From Nocardioides humi (lineage in GTDB: Bacteria; Actinomycetota; Actinomycetes; Propionibacteriales; Nocardioidaceae): 64,000 bases of DNA. This document shows, one piece after another, positions 9,940 through 19,190 of the stretch. The stretch spans positions 2,294,001-2,358,000 of the forward strand of contig NZ_CP041146.1 of assembly GCF_006494775.1 (NCBI RefSeq), given 5' to 3'. Each line of letters opens with the position of its first letter. Position 1 is the first letter of the stretch. The translations under genes were made by a program, and so were the position numbers. The notes under the pieces are model-generated. The model had not been told where the DNA came from and searched no databases. It worked only from the letters and a program-made list of their open reading frames with translations.

Positions 9940-10608
9940 TCAGGCGACGCGGTCGAGCTTGCGCTTGAGCTTGCGGCGCTTGCGGTCGAGCTCCTCGAGG
10001 CGGACCTCGAGCGAGGCGTTGCGTCGGGCCAGGCGCTCGACCTCGCGCAGCGCCTCGGGGAGGGTCTGGAGGGTGGCCGAGGCGCAGGGGACGTCCTCGA
10101 GCCGCAGCGACGCCGTACCGAACCCGACGAGCTTGCCGAAGGCCTTCCAGACCTGGGCGGGCTCGAGGCCGTCGGTCTCGAGGACGTGGAGGCGCTCGGG
10201 CTTGCGGCAGGCCGCCTGCCAGGTGGCGGTCGCGAGGGTCTCGTCGTCGAGACCCGTGGTGAGTACGACGTGCACCTGGTGGCCGGCGAGGGCATCGACC
10301 AGCAGCGCGACCTGGTCGGCGGTCGCGGACGCGAGCAGCGACTGGCTGAAGACGAGATCGGCCTTCGCCCTGGCGGCGCGGCGGACCAGCCGCGTCCACT
10401 GACCCTCGACGTCGCTGCGCTTGAGGCCCCAGTCCTTGTGCGAGCGGGTCATCTCGACCGCGGCCCGGAAGCTCTCGGCGGTGGACTCGGCGAGCGAGGC
10501 GACCCCGAGCTCGACGAGCGCCGCGTGGTGGTGGGCCAGCGCCGGCTCGATGACGTCGCCCGCACCGGGCACGCCCACGTGGATCCAGGCCTTGTGCTTC
10601 TTCGCCAT
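9940..10608 (-). CDS. Sulfotransferase-like protein with degenerate P-loop, function unknown
   Basis: A 222-aa cytoplasmic protein. The start is placed at the ATG giving MAKKHKAWIHVGVP because that opening resembles actinobacterial sulfotransferase-like proteins (HVG.P at the PAPS loop). However, the usual Lys-Thr-Gly-Thr loop is replaced by GAGDVIEP, so catalysis is doubtful. The last 45 residues are rich in Arg, Lys and Glu heptads (LARRNASLEVRLEELDRKRR) and should form a basic coiled coil. I do not assign a function. It is convergent with the Rrf2 gene. Confidence 0.5.
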   Translation of the reverse strand: MAKKHKAWIHVGVPGAGDVIEPALAHHHAALVELGVASLAESTAESFRAAVEMTRSHKDWGLKRSDVEGQWTRLVRRAARAKADLVFSQSLLASATADQVALLVDALAGHQVHVVLTTGLDDETLATATWQAACRKPERLHVLETDGLEPAQVWKAFGKLVGFGTASLRLEDVPCASATLQTLPEALREVERLARRNASLEVRLEELDRKRRKLKRKLDRVA

Positions 10609-10678
10609 ACCCGCACGGTGACAGGCCCCGATGAGCGGTCCGTGAACGCGGGGCGACGGGTCGCCGAAGGACACAGGG

Positions 10679-10692
10679 TAGAACACGTTCTA
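10679..10692 (+). promoter_or_regulatory. KstR-type operator before the KSI-like gene
   Basis: TAGAAC-AC-GTTCTA is a perfect 14-bp inverted repeat fitting the KstR consensus TNNAACNNGTTNNA of actinobacterial cholesterol catabolism. It ends 21 bases before the ATG of the KSI-like gene, where a repressor would block the promoter. Confidence 0.75.
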
Positions 10693-10713
10693 GATTCGCC
10701 CTACGATGGCCGC

Positions 10714-11166
10714 ATGATCACCTCCGACGCGATCGTCTGGAACGCCCCCAACGACCCGCACCCGGCCCGCGCCGCGTCCCAGCGCTCCTACTCCGCCGTC
10801 GCCAAGGGCGACCTCGCCGAGTGGCTGACGGTGTACGCCGAGGACGCCGTGCTCGAGGACCCGGTCGGCCCGTCGATGTTCGACCCCGAGGGCAGGGGCC
10901 ACCACGGGCACGCCGGCATCTCGGCGTTCTGGGAGAAGGCGATCGCGCCGATCGCGACCTTCGAGTTCCAGATCGACGACTCCTTCGCCAACCCCGGCAG
11001 CAACACCTGCGCCAACATCGGGCGGATCAGGACCTCCTTCCCGGACGGCTCGCACACGACGACCGACCTGATCATGGTGTACGTCGTCGACGACGACGGG
11101 CGGGTGAAGTCGATGAAGGCGTTCTGGGAGCCGGACCGCACGATGGCGAGCTTCACCCCCGCCTGA
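10714..11166 (+). CDS. Ketosteroid isomerase-like SnoaL/NTF2-fold protein
   Basis: A 150-aa NTF2-fold protein. The motif VYAEDAVLEDPVG (residues 36-48) matches the steroid delta-isomerase region that carries the catalytic Asp (EDPVG) and the conserved Tyr, supporting 3-ketosteroid delta5-delta4 isomerase activity. The C-terminal strand VYVVDDDGRVKSMKAF also fits. The KstR-type operator just upstream places it in a steroid regulon, independent support for a steroid substrate. It has no downstream partner on its strand within a clear operon; the FBP-domain gene starts 50 bases later and is probably unrelated. Confidence 0.78.
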   Translation: MITSDAIVWNAPNDPHPARAASQRSYSAVAKGDLAEWLTVYAEDAVLEDPVGPSMFDPEGRGHHGHAGISAFWEKAIAPIATFEFQIDDSFANPGSNTCANIGRIRTSFPDGSHTTTDLIMVYVVDDDGRVKSMKAFWEPDRTMASFTPA

Positions 11167-11215
11167 CGCGGTAGACGCGGTAAATGGGTAGCGCCGGTTC
11201 GTAGGGTGGATCGAC

Positions 11216-11707
11216 GTGGAGCCCCTGACCGAGCAACAGATCCGCGCCTCCTTCGTCAACTGCTCGAAGGGCGAGGCCAAGCGCCTCAACGTCCCGCGCG
11301 CCCTCGCCGACCAGCCGTGGGAGCACCTCGACTTCCTCGGTTGGCGCGACCCGCAGTCACGCGTGCGCGGGTACGTCGTCGCGGAGGTCGACGGGTCGCC
11401 GTACGGCATCGTGCTCCGGTCGACCGACGGCAGCGCCGGCGTACCCCGCAAGAACCTCTGCTCGCTGTGCCTGACGCCGCACGGCTCGGGCGGGGTGGTG
11501 CTGATGGTCGCGCCGCGGGCAGGGAAGGCCGGGCAGAACGGCGACTCGGTCGGCACCTACATCTGCGCCGACCTGCAGTGCTCGCTCTACGTGCGCGGCA
11601 AGCGGGTCAGCGACCAGGGCCGGATGGCGGAGTCGCTCACCCTCGAGCAGCAGGTCGCGCGGCTGACCGACAACCTGGCCGCCTTCCTGCGGCGGGTCCG
11701 CGGCTGA
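11216..11707 (+). CDS. FBP-domain (elongation factor G-binding type) protein
   Basis: A 163-aa protein with the FusB/Fbp-like treble-clef zinc finger: CSLC near residue 80 pairs with a later Cys pair in ICADLQC near 119-125. The family includes FusB, which binds EF-G and frees it from fusidic-acid-stalled ribosomes; actinobacterial members are widespread and their physiological role is less clear. The GTG at 11216 starts the conserved N-terminal helix. Its stop codon TGA directly abuts the convergent DUF2461 stop (TGA|TCA), leaving no room for a terminator. Confidence 0.8.
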   Translation: MEPLTEQQIRASFVNCSKGEAKRLNVPRALADQPWEHLDFLGWRDPQSRVRGYVVAEVDGSPYGIVLRSTDGSAGVPRKNLCSLCLTPHGSGGVVLMVAPRAGKAGQNGDSVGTYICADLQCSLYVRGKRVSDQGRMAESLTLEQQVARLTDNLAAFLRRVRG

Positions 11708-12340
11708 TCACTCCGCGACCGCGTCGGCGATCCAGCTGACGAGGGGCCGCAGCCGGCGCCAGTCCTCGCGCACCCGGTCGAGCAGCTCGGCGGTGTGGAC
11801 GAAGGGCTCGAAGCCGTAGGAGCGCATCCCGAGCACGGTCTTCATCTTGAGCAGCTCGATGCGCGGGTGCTCCTTGTCGTAGCCGCGCGGCACGGTCTTC
11901 AGCCGCTCGCCGGCGACCTCGAAGCCGCCCCGCTCGAGGTCGCGCAGGATCCGCTGCAGCAGCTTGCCGGTCTTCTCCTCCGCCATCGCCTCGCGCAGCC
12001 CGGCCAGCCGCGGACCGGACGCCTCGTAGATCCCGCCGCCGACGCGAACGCCGGGTGCGGCGACCTCGACGTACCAGCCCGTGGCGGGCCCGACGCCGAC
12101 GAAGGCGCCCTGGTGGGTCTTGTAGGGGGTCTTGTCCTTGGCGAACCTGACATCGCGGTAGGGGCGGAACACCTTGGCGTCGCCGAACTCCCGGGCGAGG
12201 GCGTCGGTGAGCGCCACCATCGGCGCGCGCACACTCTCGAGGTAGACCGGCTTGTGCTCGTCCCAGAACGACTTGGTGTTGTCGACCTCGAGGTCGTCGT
12301 AGAAGTCGAGCGCGGCGACGGGGAATCCGGTGAAGTCCAC
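11708..12340 (-). CDS. DUF2461 (TIGR02453) family protein
   Basis: A 210-aa protein with the family hallmarks: FxxxALxFYDDL at the N-terminus, the NTKSFWDEH motif near residue 21, and RDVRFAKDKTPYKTH near 62-76. No biochemical function is established for the family. It starts 2 bases before the stop of the DUF3592 gene upstream, so the two are probably co-transcribed. Confidence 0.85.
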   Translation of the reverse strand: MDFTGFPVAALDFYDDLEVDNTKSFWDEHKPVYLESVRAPMVALTDALAREFGDAKVFRPYRDVRFAKDKTPYKTHQGAFVGVGPATGWYVEVAAPGVRVGGGIYEASGPRLAGLREAMAEEKTGKLLQRILRDLERGGFEVAGERLKTVPRGYDKEHPRIELLKMKTVLGMRSYGFEPFVHTAELLDRVREDWRRLRPLVSWIADAVAE

Positions 12341-12341
12341 G

Positions 12342-13118
12342 TCAGGAGGGTACGGCGGGCCCGTCGACCGACACCCGCGGGATCGGCACGTTCCAGCGCA
12401 GCGCGTGCACCATCGCGACCACGATGCGCCGCTCGTCGAGCGGGTTCGCCGGGTCGTACCAGACGGTGGTGCGCTGGCCCTCCGCGATCGGCGCGGCGGC
12501 CGGGATGGTGACCCGCTGGTGCAGCAGGTAGGGCGTCCCGTCGGCGCCCCAGAACCGGAAGGTGGCGATGGTGATCAGGTTGGACGCCTCCTCGAAGTCG
12601 TTCGGGGCGATCCCCGAGTCGACAACGGTCGCCACCGTCGGCGTCCCCTCGGCGATCAGCCGCAGCTCCTCGAGCCAGCGCAGCCGGCGCCGGGCGGCCA
12701 GCAGCGAGCCGCCGAGGAGGGCGAGGAGCCCCGCCGTGGCCAGGCCGGCCGCGGCGACGTCGTACCAGCCACCGGCGCCGAGCTCCCGGGTCGCGACCAC
12801 CAGGCCCGGGACGGAGCACAGGAGCAGCAGGCCCGCGCCGTGCCAGCCGCTGAGGGCGAGCGGGAACCGGTCCATCATCACCAGCCAGCCGACCGCGCCG
12901 ATCACGGCGAGCAGCAGCCCGCCCACGGTGCCGGCCCCGGCGGCGCCCTGGGCGACGTACGCCGCCGGCGCGTCGTCGTTGGCGTCGATGATCGTGCAGC
13001 CCAGGCCGTACCCGGCCCAGGCGCTGCCGGCGGCCATAAACACAGCCGCGACGACCAGCCCCGTCCGACGCCGAGCGCGCGGGGCGAACGTGAACGGCTG
13101 TGGCTCCGAGTGCACCAT
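12342..13118 (-). CDS. DUF3592-type membrane protein
   Basis: About 258 aa starting at the ATG giving MVHSEPQPFTF; a longer reading would run back toward the tRNA. Four hydrophobic segments are visible at about 20-38, 57-80, 92-108 and 120-140, followed by a soluble beta-rich domain of DUF3592 type (TVATVVDSGI, then VWYDPANPLDERRIV). Function unknown. It probably forms an operon with DUF2461. Confidence 0.65.
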   Translation of the reverse strand: MVHSEPQPFTFAPRARRRTGLVVAAVFMAAGSAWAGYGLGCTIIDANDDAPAAYVAQGAAGAGTVGGLLLAVIGAVGWLVMMDRFPLALSGWHGAGLLLLCSVPGLVVATRELGAGGWYDVAAAGLATAGLLALLGGSLLAARRRLRWLEELRLIAEGTPTVATVVDSGIAPNDFEEASNLITIATFRFWGADGTPYLLHQRVTIPAAAPIAEGQRTTVWYDPANPLDERRIVVAMVHALRWNVPIPRVSVDGPAVPS

Positions 13119-13158
13119 GGCCTCATTCAACCCGGCTTCGCCCCGGCGAACCATCGGA

Positions 13159-13230
<72 letters not shown>

Positions 13231-13259
13231 AGCGCCCGGCGAACCGAGCGATGAGGATG

Positions 13260-14033
13260 CTACCCGATGGGGAGGAAGGTCGGTCGCTTCGGCTCCACCC
13301 CGTCGCCCGAGGAGCGGCCGGTGACCCGGCGCTGCACCCACGGCGCGAGGTGGGTGCGGGCCCAGGCGACGTTCGCGGCGCGCTGCTCGCGGGACGTGAG
13401 GACCGGCGCCGGGACCGGGTCGAGCGGCGCCAGGTCGTGCGGCACGCCGAGCGCGTCGAGCGCCGCGATGGCGATCGCCTGGTGGCCGACGGCGTTGAGG
13501 TGGAGCCGGTCCTCGTCCATCACCTCGGCGACCTTCCAGCCCCGCATCCGCCACATGTCGACGACGGTCGCGCCGTGCTTCTCCGCGATCTCGCGGACCC
13601 ACTCGTTGAAGATCGCGGTCCGCCCCCGGATCACCTTGATCACCCCGTTGAGGCCCGGGTCGGCGATGGTGAACATGACGACCTGGGCGCCGCTGGCCGC
13701 GAGCCGGCCGATCGCCTCGTCGTACGTCGCCGCGAGGGCGTCGATGTCGACCTTCGGCCGCAGCACGTCGTTGCCGCCGCCGTGGATGCTGATCAGGTCC
13801 GGCCCGAGCGCGAGCGCGGCCTCGACCTGCTCGTCGATGATCGCCGGCAGCTTGCGGCCCCGGATCGCGAGGTTGGCGTAGCCGAAGTCGGACCCGGCGG
13901 CCGCCGCATGCGCCGCGAGCGCCTCCGCCGTCCGGTCGGCCCATCCCCGCAGGCCGTTGGGACGCGCCGGATCGGGGTCACCGACCCCTTCGGTGAACGA
14001 GTCGCCCAGGGCGACGTACTTGCTGAAGGTCAT
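13260..14033 (-). CDS. SGNH/GDSL-family esterase or lipase
   Basis: A 257-aa hydrolase with all SGNH blocks: GDSFTEG near residue 10 (nucleophile Ser), a Gly in block II (NLAIRG), GGGND near 89 (block III Asn) and DRLHLNAVGH near 181-190 (block V Asp and His). No signal peptide is present, so it should act in the cytoplasm. The substrate is unknown; related actinobacterial proteins are annotated as lysophospholipase-like esterases. It is divergent from the sigma-factor operon, and its stop lies 29 bases from the tRNA. Confidence 0.88.
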   Translation of the reverse strand: MTFSKYVALGDSFTEGVGDPDPARPNGLRGWADRTAEALAAHAAAAGSDFGYANLAIRGRKLPAIIDEQVEAALALGPDLISIHGGGNDVLRPKVDIDALAATYDEAIGRLAASGAQVVMFTIADPGLNGVIKVIRGRTAIFNEWVREIAEKHGATVVDMWRMRGWKVAEVMDEDRLHLNAVGHQAIAIAALDALGVPHDLAPLDPVPAPVLTSREQRAANVAWARTHLAPWVQRRVTGRSSGDGVEPKRPTFLPIG

Positions 14034-14109
14034 GACGCCATGATGACCCAGCAGCCGTCTCAACGTTCCGGCACCGTCCTCCGTTGAGGTCGTGACAGGA
14101 GGGAGACAG

Positions 14110-14592
14110 GTGGAGTTCACGGAGTTCGCGCGGGCCGAGACGCCTCGGCTACTGGGCCTGGCGTACGCCCTGACCGGCAACCCGCACGACGCCTGGGACC
14201 TGACCCAGGAGGCGCTCGTGCGGGTGGCGGTGCGCTGGCGGCGGCTGGCCACGCAGTCCCCCGGCGGGTACGCCCGCACGGTCCTCGTCCGGCTCAACAT
14301 CGACCGGGCCCGGCGCGGGCGGCGCGAGCTGCTGACCGAGCGCGCCCCGGACCATGCGGCGCCAGTGGAGGTCGTCGAGGAGCTGCCCTCGTGGCTGCTC
14401 GACGCTCTCGACACGCTGACGCCGCAGCAGCGGGCGGCCGTCGTACTCCGGGTGCTGGACGACCTCGACCACGCGGCCATCGCCACCAGGCTCGGCTGCT
14501 CGGCGGGCACCGCGCGCTCCCACCTGTCCCGGGGCCTGGCTCGCCTGCGCGAGCTGGCCCCGTCGATGACCGGCGAGCAGGAGGACGGCTGA
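14110..14592 (+). CDS. SigE-family RNA polymerase sigma factor
   Basis: ECF-type sigma-70 factor of about 160 aa. Region 2 (FARAETPRLLGLAYALTGN, DAWDLTQEALVRV) occupies residues 5-50, and region 4 (LTPQQRAAVVLR to GTARSHLSRGLARLR) residues 102-150. The GTG at 14110 is preferred over a GTG at 14092 because a GGAGG lies 7 bases before it. It ends TGATG into the next gene, so the partner is translationally coupled. Regulator of unknown stimulus. Confidence 0.87.
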   Translation: MEFTEFARAETPRLLGLAYALTGNPHDAWDLTQEALVRVAVRWRRLATQSPGGYARTVLVRLNIDRARRGRRELLTERAPDHAAPVEVVEELPSWLLDALDTLTPQQRAAVVLRVLDDLDHAAIATRLGCSAGTARSHLSRGLARLRELAPSMTGEQEDG

Positions 14593-15394
14593 TGGACGAG
14601 TGGATGGAGGCGCTGCGCGGCGGCGAGCTGCGTGCGACGGAGGAGGGCTTGGCGCGCATCCAAGGTGAGGTTCGACGACGTCGACGCCTCCGCCGGGGGG
14701 CCGCGGCGGGCGCGGTCGCGGGAGCGGCCGTGACTGTCGTCGCGACACTGGTCCTCGGTGCGGACGATGCCGGAAGCCGTGCGATCGCCACCGACCCGAA
14801 CGGGACGGCCGCCGGCGGGGTCGACGCGGACGTCGCCGACTGCCTGGAGGAGGCGGGAGTGGGCATGCCGCCCGAGGAGCTGTACTCCCGCTGGCTCGGG
14901 GATCCGCCGGGCGCGCCGCTCGAGAACGCGATGGAGGACGTGCGTCGTCGTACCCGCGGGATCGAGGGCGCCGGCACCGTCGACGCCTCGACGACCGAGA
15001 ACGCCGTCATCGTGCACTGGAAGGAGCCGGTGCCCGCCGAGGTGCGCGCCCTGGAGGATTTGCCTCTCGACCACGGCATCCGGGTGGTCGTGGTCGGCGT
15101 GCCGTACTCCGCCGCCGAGCTGGCACGGGCGGGCGATCAGGTGATGGCGGCGTTCGGGGAGGATGGGCTCGCGGGACGGCTGACGTTCCTGGCCCAGTGC
15201 TCCAACGGCGTGGGGGTGACGCTCGGCATCACCCCGAGACGCTAGGGGGACGCGCGCCGGAGCTGGAACGGACGCTGAGCGACCTCGCCGGCGTCCGCGT
15301 GGTCGTGGTGGCGCAGGACGTGGTGGCGCCGCCGCCGATCGGCGATCTGGACGATCTCGGCGACCTTCCGAACGGCGGTCCCGCCGGCCGGTAG
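14592..15394 (+). CDS. Membrane-anchored partner of the SigE-type sigma factor (frameshifted)
   Basis: Begins at the ATG overlapping the sigma-factor stop. Residues 1-34 are cytosolic and highly basic at the end (RRRRRLRR), residues 35-56 form one membrane helix, and an extracytoplasmic domain follows. As written the frame closes at 15245, but restoring one C in the run 15232-15235 continues it as [17 protein letters not shown] to a stop at 15394, only 10 bases before dcd. The restored protein is about 267 aa. Position and topology suggest an anti-sigma or sensor role; no ZAS zinc motif is visible. Confidence 0.65.
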
Positions 15395-15404
15395 GGTGCG
15401 GGAC

Positions 15405-15980
15405 GTGCTGCTCAGCGACCGCGACATCACCGCCGAGATCGACGCAGGCCGGATCGGCCTGGACCCCTACGACCCGGGCCTGATGCAGCCGTCGTCGGTG
15501 GACTTCCGGCTGGACCGGTTCTTCCGGGTCTTCGACAACCACAAGTACCCGTCGATCGACCCGGCCGCCGACCAGTCCGACCTCACCCGGGTGGTGGAGC
15601 CCGAGGGCGAGGAGCCGTTCATCCTGCACCCGGGCGAGTTCGTGCTCGGGTCGACGTACGAGGTCGTCACGCTGCCCGACGACATCGCGGCCCGGGTGGA
15701 GGGAAAGTCGTCGCTGGGCCGGCTCGGGCTGCTGACCCACGCCACCGCCGGCTTCGTCGACCCCGGGTTCTCCGGGCACGTGACGCTCGAGCTGGCCAAT
15801 GTCGCGACGCTGCCGATCAAGCTCTACCCCGGCATGAAGATCGGGCAGTTCTGCTTCTTCCGGCTGACCTCGCCCAGCGAGCACCCGTACGGATCGGAGA
15901 AGTACGGGTCGCGCTACCAGGGCCAGCGCGGGCCCACTCCGTCGCGGTCGTTCCAGAACTTCCATCGCACGAGCATCTGA
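15405..15980 (+). CDS. dcd: dCTP deaminase, bifunctional dUTP-forming/hydrolysing type
   Basis: A 191-aa nucleotide enzyme converting dCTP toward dUMP for thymidylate synthesis. The start MLLSDRDI is the family start and fixes the GTG at 15405. Diagnostic blocks are present: [13 protein letters not shown] near residue 100-112 (nucleotide-binding Arg/Ser-Ser), [11 protein letters not shown] near 117 and the catalytic Glu in TLELAN near 130. Mycobacterial homologues of the same length are bifunctional deaminase/dUTPases, so the same is likely here. Confidence 0.93.
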   Translation: MLLSDRDITAEIDAGRIGLDPYDPGLMQPSSVDFRLDRFFRVFDNHKYPSIDPAADQSDLTRVVEPEGEEPFILHPGEFVLGSTYEVVTLPDDIAARVEGKSSLGRLGLLTHATAGFVDPGFSGHVTLELANVATLPIKLYPGMKIGQFCFFRLTSPSEHPYGSEKYGSRYQGQRGPTPSRSFQNFHRTSI

Positions 15981-15995
15981 CTTGTCAGGTGTTTC

Positions 15996-16059
15996 ATGCG
16001 CTTGTCAGGGGTTGCAACGCCTGACAAGCGCATGAATCCCCGGACATCCGGGGATTCAT
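15996..16059 (+). repeat. Double-hairpin repeat, copy 1
   Basis: Two adjoining inverted repeats: a 38-bp one (15996-16033; 14-bp arms ATGCGCTTGTCAGG) and a 28-bp one (16032-16059; arms built on ATGAATCCCCGG). Both recur together, in the opposite order and therefore inverted, at 26306-26369, where the 38-bp hairpin is identical. Here it follows dcd and would act as its terminator. Confidence 0.75.
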
Positions 16060-16063
16060 GCAG

Positions 16064-16082
16064 TCAGGTTAGCCTTGCCTGC
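16064..16082 (+). promoter_or_regulatory. IdeR/DtxR-type iron box
   Basis: TCAGGTTAGCCTTGCCTGC matches the actinobacterial iron-box pattern TTAGGTTAGSCTAACCTAA at most positions. It abuts the ATG of the siderophore-interacting protein, so iron-loaded IdeR/DtxR should repress the gene. Confidence 0.75.
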
Positions 16083-17072
16083 ATGACCACCGACCAGAAC
16101 GAGTACGTCGCCAGCCTGCCCCTGATCCTCACCGAGGTCGAGGTGGTGCGGGCCGAGCGGGTGTCGCCGTCGTTCGTGCGGGTCGAGCTCGGGGGTGCGG
16201 AGCTGGCGGAGCTGGGTCCGGACGGGCCGGTGTACGACCAGCGGATCAAGCTGATCTTCCCCAACGCGGCGGGGAGCCTGCCGTCGTTCGCGGCCGCCGA
16301 CGAGTCGTGGTGGACGACGTGGATGGAGATCCCGGAGGACGAGCGGGGGTCGATGCGGACCTACACGATCCGCGACGTCGTCGGCGAGGGCGCGGACACC
16401 CGGCTGGTCGTCGACATCGTGGTCCACGAGAGCGAGGACGGAGAGCACGGCGACCCGCTCGACGGCGCCGGCAACCGCTGGGCGCTGCAGGCGCAGTCGG
16501 GCCAGCGGCTGATCACGCTGGCCCCGCGCAGGGGCCACGACTTCGGCGGCATCGAGTGGGCGCCGGGCGAGGCGAGCCGGCTGCTGATCGTGGGCGACGA
16601 GACCGCCGTACCCGCGATCCGCGGGGTGCTCCGCGACCTGCCGGCCGACGCGAGCGGCGCGGCGTTCGTCGAGGTTCCGGTCGACGCGGACGTCCAGGAC
16701 GTCACCGCGCCCGCGGGCGTCACGGTGACCTGGCTGCCGCGCAACGGCGCCGCCCGCGGCGAGGACCTGCACGCCGCCGTCCTCGCGCACCTCACCGGTG
16801 ACACCCCCACGGAGGCGCTCGCCGTCGCCGAGGACGAGGTCGACCCGGACCTGTGGGAGACCCCGGTCTACTCCTCCTCCGGCGAGCAGGTCGCCGAGGC
16901 GACCACCGTCCCGACCGACGACAGCCCGTACGCCGGCCTGTACGCCTGGATCGCCGGCGAGTCCAAGGTCGTGACCGGTCTGCGCCGCAAGCTGGTCAAC
17001 GACCTCGGACTGGACCGCGGCCAGGTCGCCTTCATGGGCTACTGGCGCGAGGGCGTCGCCATGCGCTCCTGA
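16083..17072 (+). CDS. Siderophore-interacting protein (FAD-binding ferric-siderophore reductase)
   Basis: A 329-aa flavoprotein of the SIP family, which reduces Fe(III)-siderophores in the cytoplasm to release iron. The N-terminal FAD-binding barrel carries the RTYTIRD motif near residue 97 (family R-x-Y-T), and a C-terminal NAD(P)H-binding half (RLLIVGDETAVPAI near 169) ends in the typical GYWREG. The iron box immediately before the start supports the assignment. The gene stands alone, between the dcd hairpins and a bidirectional hairpin. Confidence 0.9.
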   Translation: MTTDQNEYVASLPLILTEVEVVRAERVSPSFVRVELGGAELAELGPDGPVYDQRIKLIFPNAAGSLPSFAAADESWWTTWMEIPEDERGSMRTYTIRDVVGEGADTRLVVDIVVHESEDGEHGDPLDGAGNRWALQAQSGQRLITLAPRRGHDFGGIEWAPGEASRLLIVGDETAVPAIRGVLRDLPADASGAAFVEVPVDADVQDVTAPAGVTVTWLPRNGAARGEDLHAAVLAHLTGDTPTEALAVAEDEVDPDLWETPVYSSSGEQVAEATTVPTDDSPYAGLYAWIAGESKVVTGLRRKLVNDLGLDRGQVAFMGYWREGVAMRS

Positions 17073-17122
17073 AAGATCTCGCACGACGCCGACCCGGCGC
17101 AAACTGGCCTGCATCAGACGCT

Positions 17123-17169
17123 GACCCGGCGCGTCCTTACCTAGCAGGGAGGTAAGGATGCGCCGGGTC
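17123..17169. terminator. Bidirectional hairpin between convergent genes
   Basis: Arms GACCCGGCGC and GCGCCGGGTC, extended by GTCCTTACC and GGTAAGGAT, form a stem of about 19 bp around a 9-nt loop. It lies between the siderophore-interacting protein (plus) and the aldolase (minus). A second partial copy of one arm (GGATGCGCCGGGTC) follows at about 17189. Confidence 0.75.
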
Positions 17170-17205
17170 ACCGCAATTGCGAGGTCAGGATGCGCCGGGT
17201 CGCGG

Positions 17206-18246
17206 CTAGACGAGAGCCGCCTCGCGCTCGGCCACGATGGTGAGCGCGATGTCGACGATCATGTCCTCCTGGCCGCCGACCAGGTTGCGGCGGCCGCACT
17301 CCATCAGGATGTCGCGGACGTCGACGTCGTACTGCTCGGCGGCGCGCTCGGCGTGCCGGAGGAACGAGGAGTACACGCCGGCGTACCCGAGGGTGAGGGT
17401 CTCCCGGTCGACACGCACCGGGCGGTCCTGGAGCGGGCGGACGATGTCGTCGGCGGCGTCCTGGAGCTTGAAGACGTCGCAGCGGTGCTCGAAGCCCATC
17501 AGGTCGGCGACCGCGATGAACGGCTCGATCGGGCAGTTGCCGGCGCCGGCGCCGTGGCCGGCGAGGGAGGCGTCGACGCGGTAGACGCCGTTCTGGACGG
17601 CGACCACGGAGTTGGCGACCGAGAGCGAGAGGTTCTCGTGGGCGTGGATGCCGATCTCGGTCTCCGGGTCCAGCACCCGGCGGTAGGCCTGGACGCGCGC
17701 GGCGACGTCGTCCATGGTCAGCCGGCCGCCGGAGTCGGTGACGTAGACACAGTGGGCGCCGTACGACTCCATCAGCTTGGCCTGGCGGGCCAGCTCCTCC
17801 GGCGGCGCCATGTGGGAGAGCATCAGGAAGCCGGAGACGTCCATGCCGAGCTCGCGGGCGGCGGCGATGTGCTGCGCGGAGACGTCGGCCTCGGTGCAGT
17901 GCGTGGCGACGCGGACCGAGCGGACGCCCAGGTCGTAGGCGCGCTTCAGCTCGTGGACGGTGCCGACGCCGGGCAGCAGCAGCGAGGTGAGCCGGGCGTT
18001 CTTCAGCACCGACGCGGCGGCCTCGAGCCACGCCCAGTCGGTGTGCGAGCCGGGTCCGTAGTTGACCGAGCCGCCGGCCAGGCCGTCGCCGTGGGCGACC
18101 TCGAGCGCGTCGACGCCGGCCTCGTCGAGGGCGACGACGATCCGCTTCACGTCGGCGGGCGAGATCCGGTGCCGGATCGCGTGCATCCCGTCGCGCAGCG
18201 TGACGTCCTGGACGAAGATCCTGGTCTTCTCGGCCGGCGTGCTCAC
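17206..18246 (-). CDS. 4-hydroxy-2-oxovalerate aldolase
   Basis: A 346-aa DmpG/HsaF-type class II aldolase cleaving 4-hydroxy-2-oxoacids to pyruvate and an aldehyde. The HMGL-like barrel is clear: [11 protein letters not shown] near residue 13 (catalytic Arg-Asp), [13 protein letters not shown] near 52, and the metal-binding [12 protein letters not shown] near 205. The C-terminal communication domain for docking the dehydrogenase is present. The GTG at 18246 overlaps the dehydrogenase stop as GTGA, so the two subunits are coupled, consistent with the channelled complex known for this enzyme pair. Confidence 0.92.
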   Translation of the reverse strand: MSTPAEKTRIFVQDVTLRDGMHAIRHRISPADVKRIVVALDEAGVDALEVAHGDGLAGGSVNYGPGSHTDWAWLEAAASVLKNARLTSLLLPGVGTVHELKRAYDLGVRSVRVATHCTEADVSAQHIAAARELGMDVSGFLMLSHMAPPEELARQAKLMESYGAHCVYVTDSGGRLTMDDVAARVQAYRRVLDPETEIGIHAHENLSLSVANSVVAVQNGVYRVDASLAGHGAGAGNCPIEPFIAVADLMGFEHRCDVFKLQDAADDIVRPLQDRPVRVDRETLTLGYAGVYSSFLRHAERAAEQYDVDVRDILMECGRRNLVGGQEDMIVDIALTIVAEREAALV

Positions 18247-19190
18247 AGTGCGCTCTCCTTCGCCGCGGCGATCCGCTCGGCGACCTGCAGGCCGGCCGAG
18301 GTCATGATGTCGAGGTTGCCGGCGTACGCCGGGAGGTAGTGCCCGGCGCCGGTGACCTGGAGGAACACCGACACCTGGTGCGTCGGGCGCTCCGCGCCGT
18401 CGACCAGCAGGGTCTCGACCGGCTGGTCGGCGGGGACCTCGGCGATCTGGACCTTCTGCACCAGCTGATAGCCGGGGACGTACGCCGCCACGTCGGCCAC
18501 CATCTTCTCCACGCTCGCGCGGATCTCGTCGTGCACCGCCGGGTCGGGCGCGTGGACGAGCGCGAAGACGGTGTCGCGCATCATCAGCGGCGGCTCGGCA
18601 GGGTTGAGGATGATGATCGCCTTGCCGCGCTTCGCCCCGCCCACCGCGGTGATCGCGCCGGACGTGGTCTCGGTGAACTCGTCGATGTTGGCGCGGGTGC
18701 CGGGCCCGGCGGACTTCGAGGAGATCGAGGCGACGATCTCGGCGTACTCCACCGGCACGACGCGGGAGATCGCGGCGACGATCGGGATCGTCGCCTGGCC
18801 GCCGCAGGTGACCATGTTGAGGTTGGGCGCGTCGAGGTGCTCGTCGATGTTGACGGCCGGGATGACGTACGGGCCGATCGCCGCCGGCGTGAGGTCGATC
18901 AGCCGCTTGCCGAGGGGCCGCAGCCTCTCGGCGTTCACGACGTGTGCCTTGGCCGAGGTGGCGTCGAAGACGATGTCGATCTCGTCGAACCCGGGCAGCG
19001 CGATCAGTCCGTCGACCCCTTCGTGCGTCGTGGGTACGCCGAGGTCGCGGGCCCGCGCGAGGCCGTCGGAGTCCGGGTCGATCCCGACGAGGGCGCCCAT
19101 CTCGACGTGCTGCGCGGTCTGCATGACCTTGATCATCAGGTCGGTGCCGATATTGCCCGACCCGATGATGGCCACCTTGGTCTTGCTCAT
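18243..19190 (-). CDS. Acetaldehyde dehydrogenase (acylating)
   Basis: A 315-aa DmpF/HsaG-type enzyme oxidising acetaldehyde or propionaldehyde to the acyl-CoA. The NAD-binding [12 protein letters not shown] is at residues 8-19, and the catalytic Cys lies in [10 protein letters not shown] near 130. It forms the dehydrogenase half of the channelling complex with the aldolase. Its ATG overlaps the hydratase stop by ATGA. Confidence 0.93.
   Translation of the reverse strand: MSKTKVAIIGSGNIGTDLMIKVMQTAQHVEMGALVGIDPDSDGLARARDLGVPTTHEGVDGLIALPGFDEIDIVFDATSAKAHVVNAERLRPLGKRLIDLTPAAIGPYVIPAVNIDEHLDAPNLNMVTCGGQATIPIVAAISRVVPVEYAEIVASISSKSAGPGTRANIDEFTETTSGAITAVGGAKRGKAIIILNPAEPPLMMRDTVFALVHAPDPAVHDEIRASVEKMVADVAAYVPGYQLVQKVQIAEVPADQPVETLLVDGAERPTHQVSVFLQVTGAGHYLPAYAGNLDIMTSAGLQVAERIAAAKESAL

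Noticed and set aside
13260..15965. Single 901-codon minus-strand frame
   Set aside because: Only the first-listed 257 residues (SGNH hydrolase) are coherent; the rest is antisense to the sigma factor, its partner and dcd.
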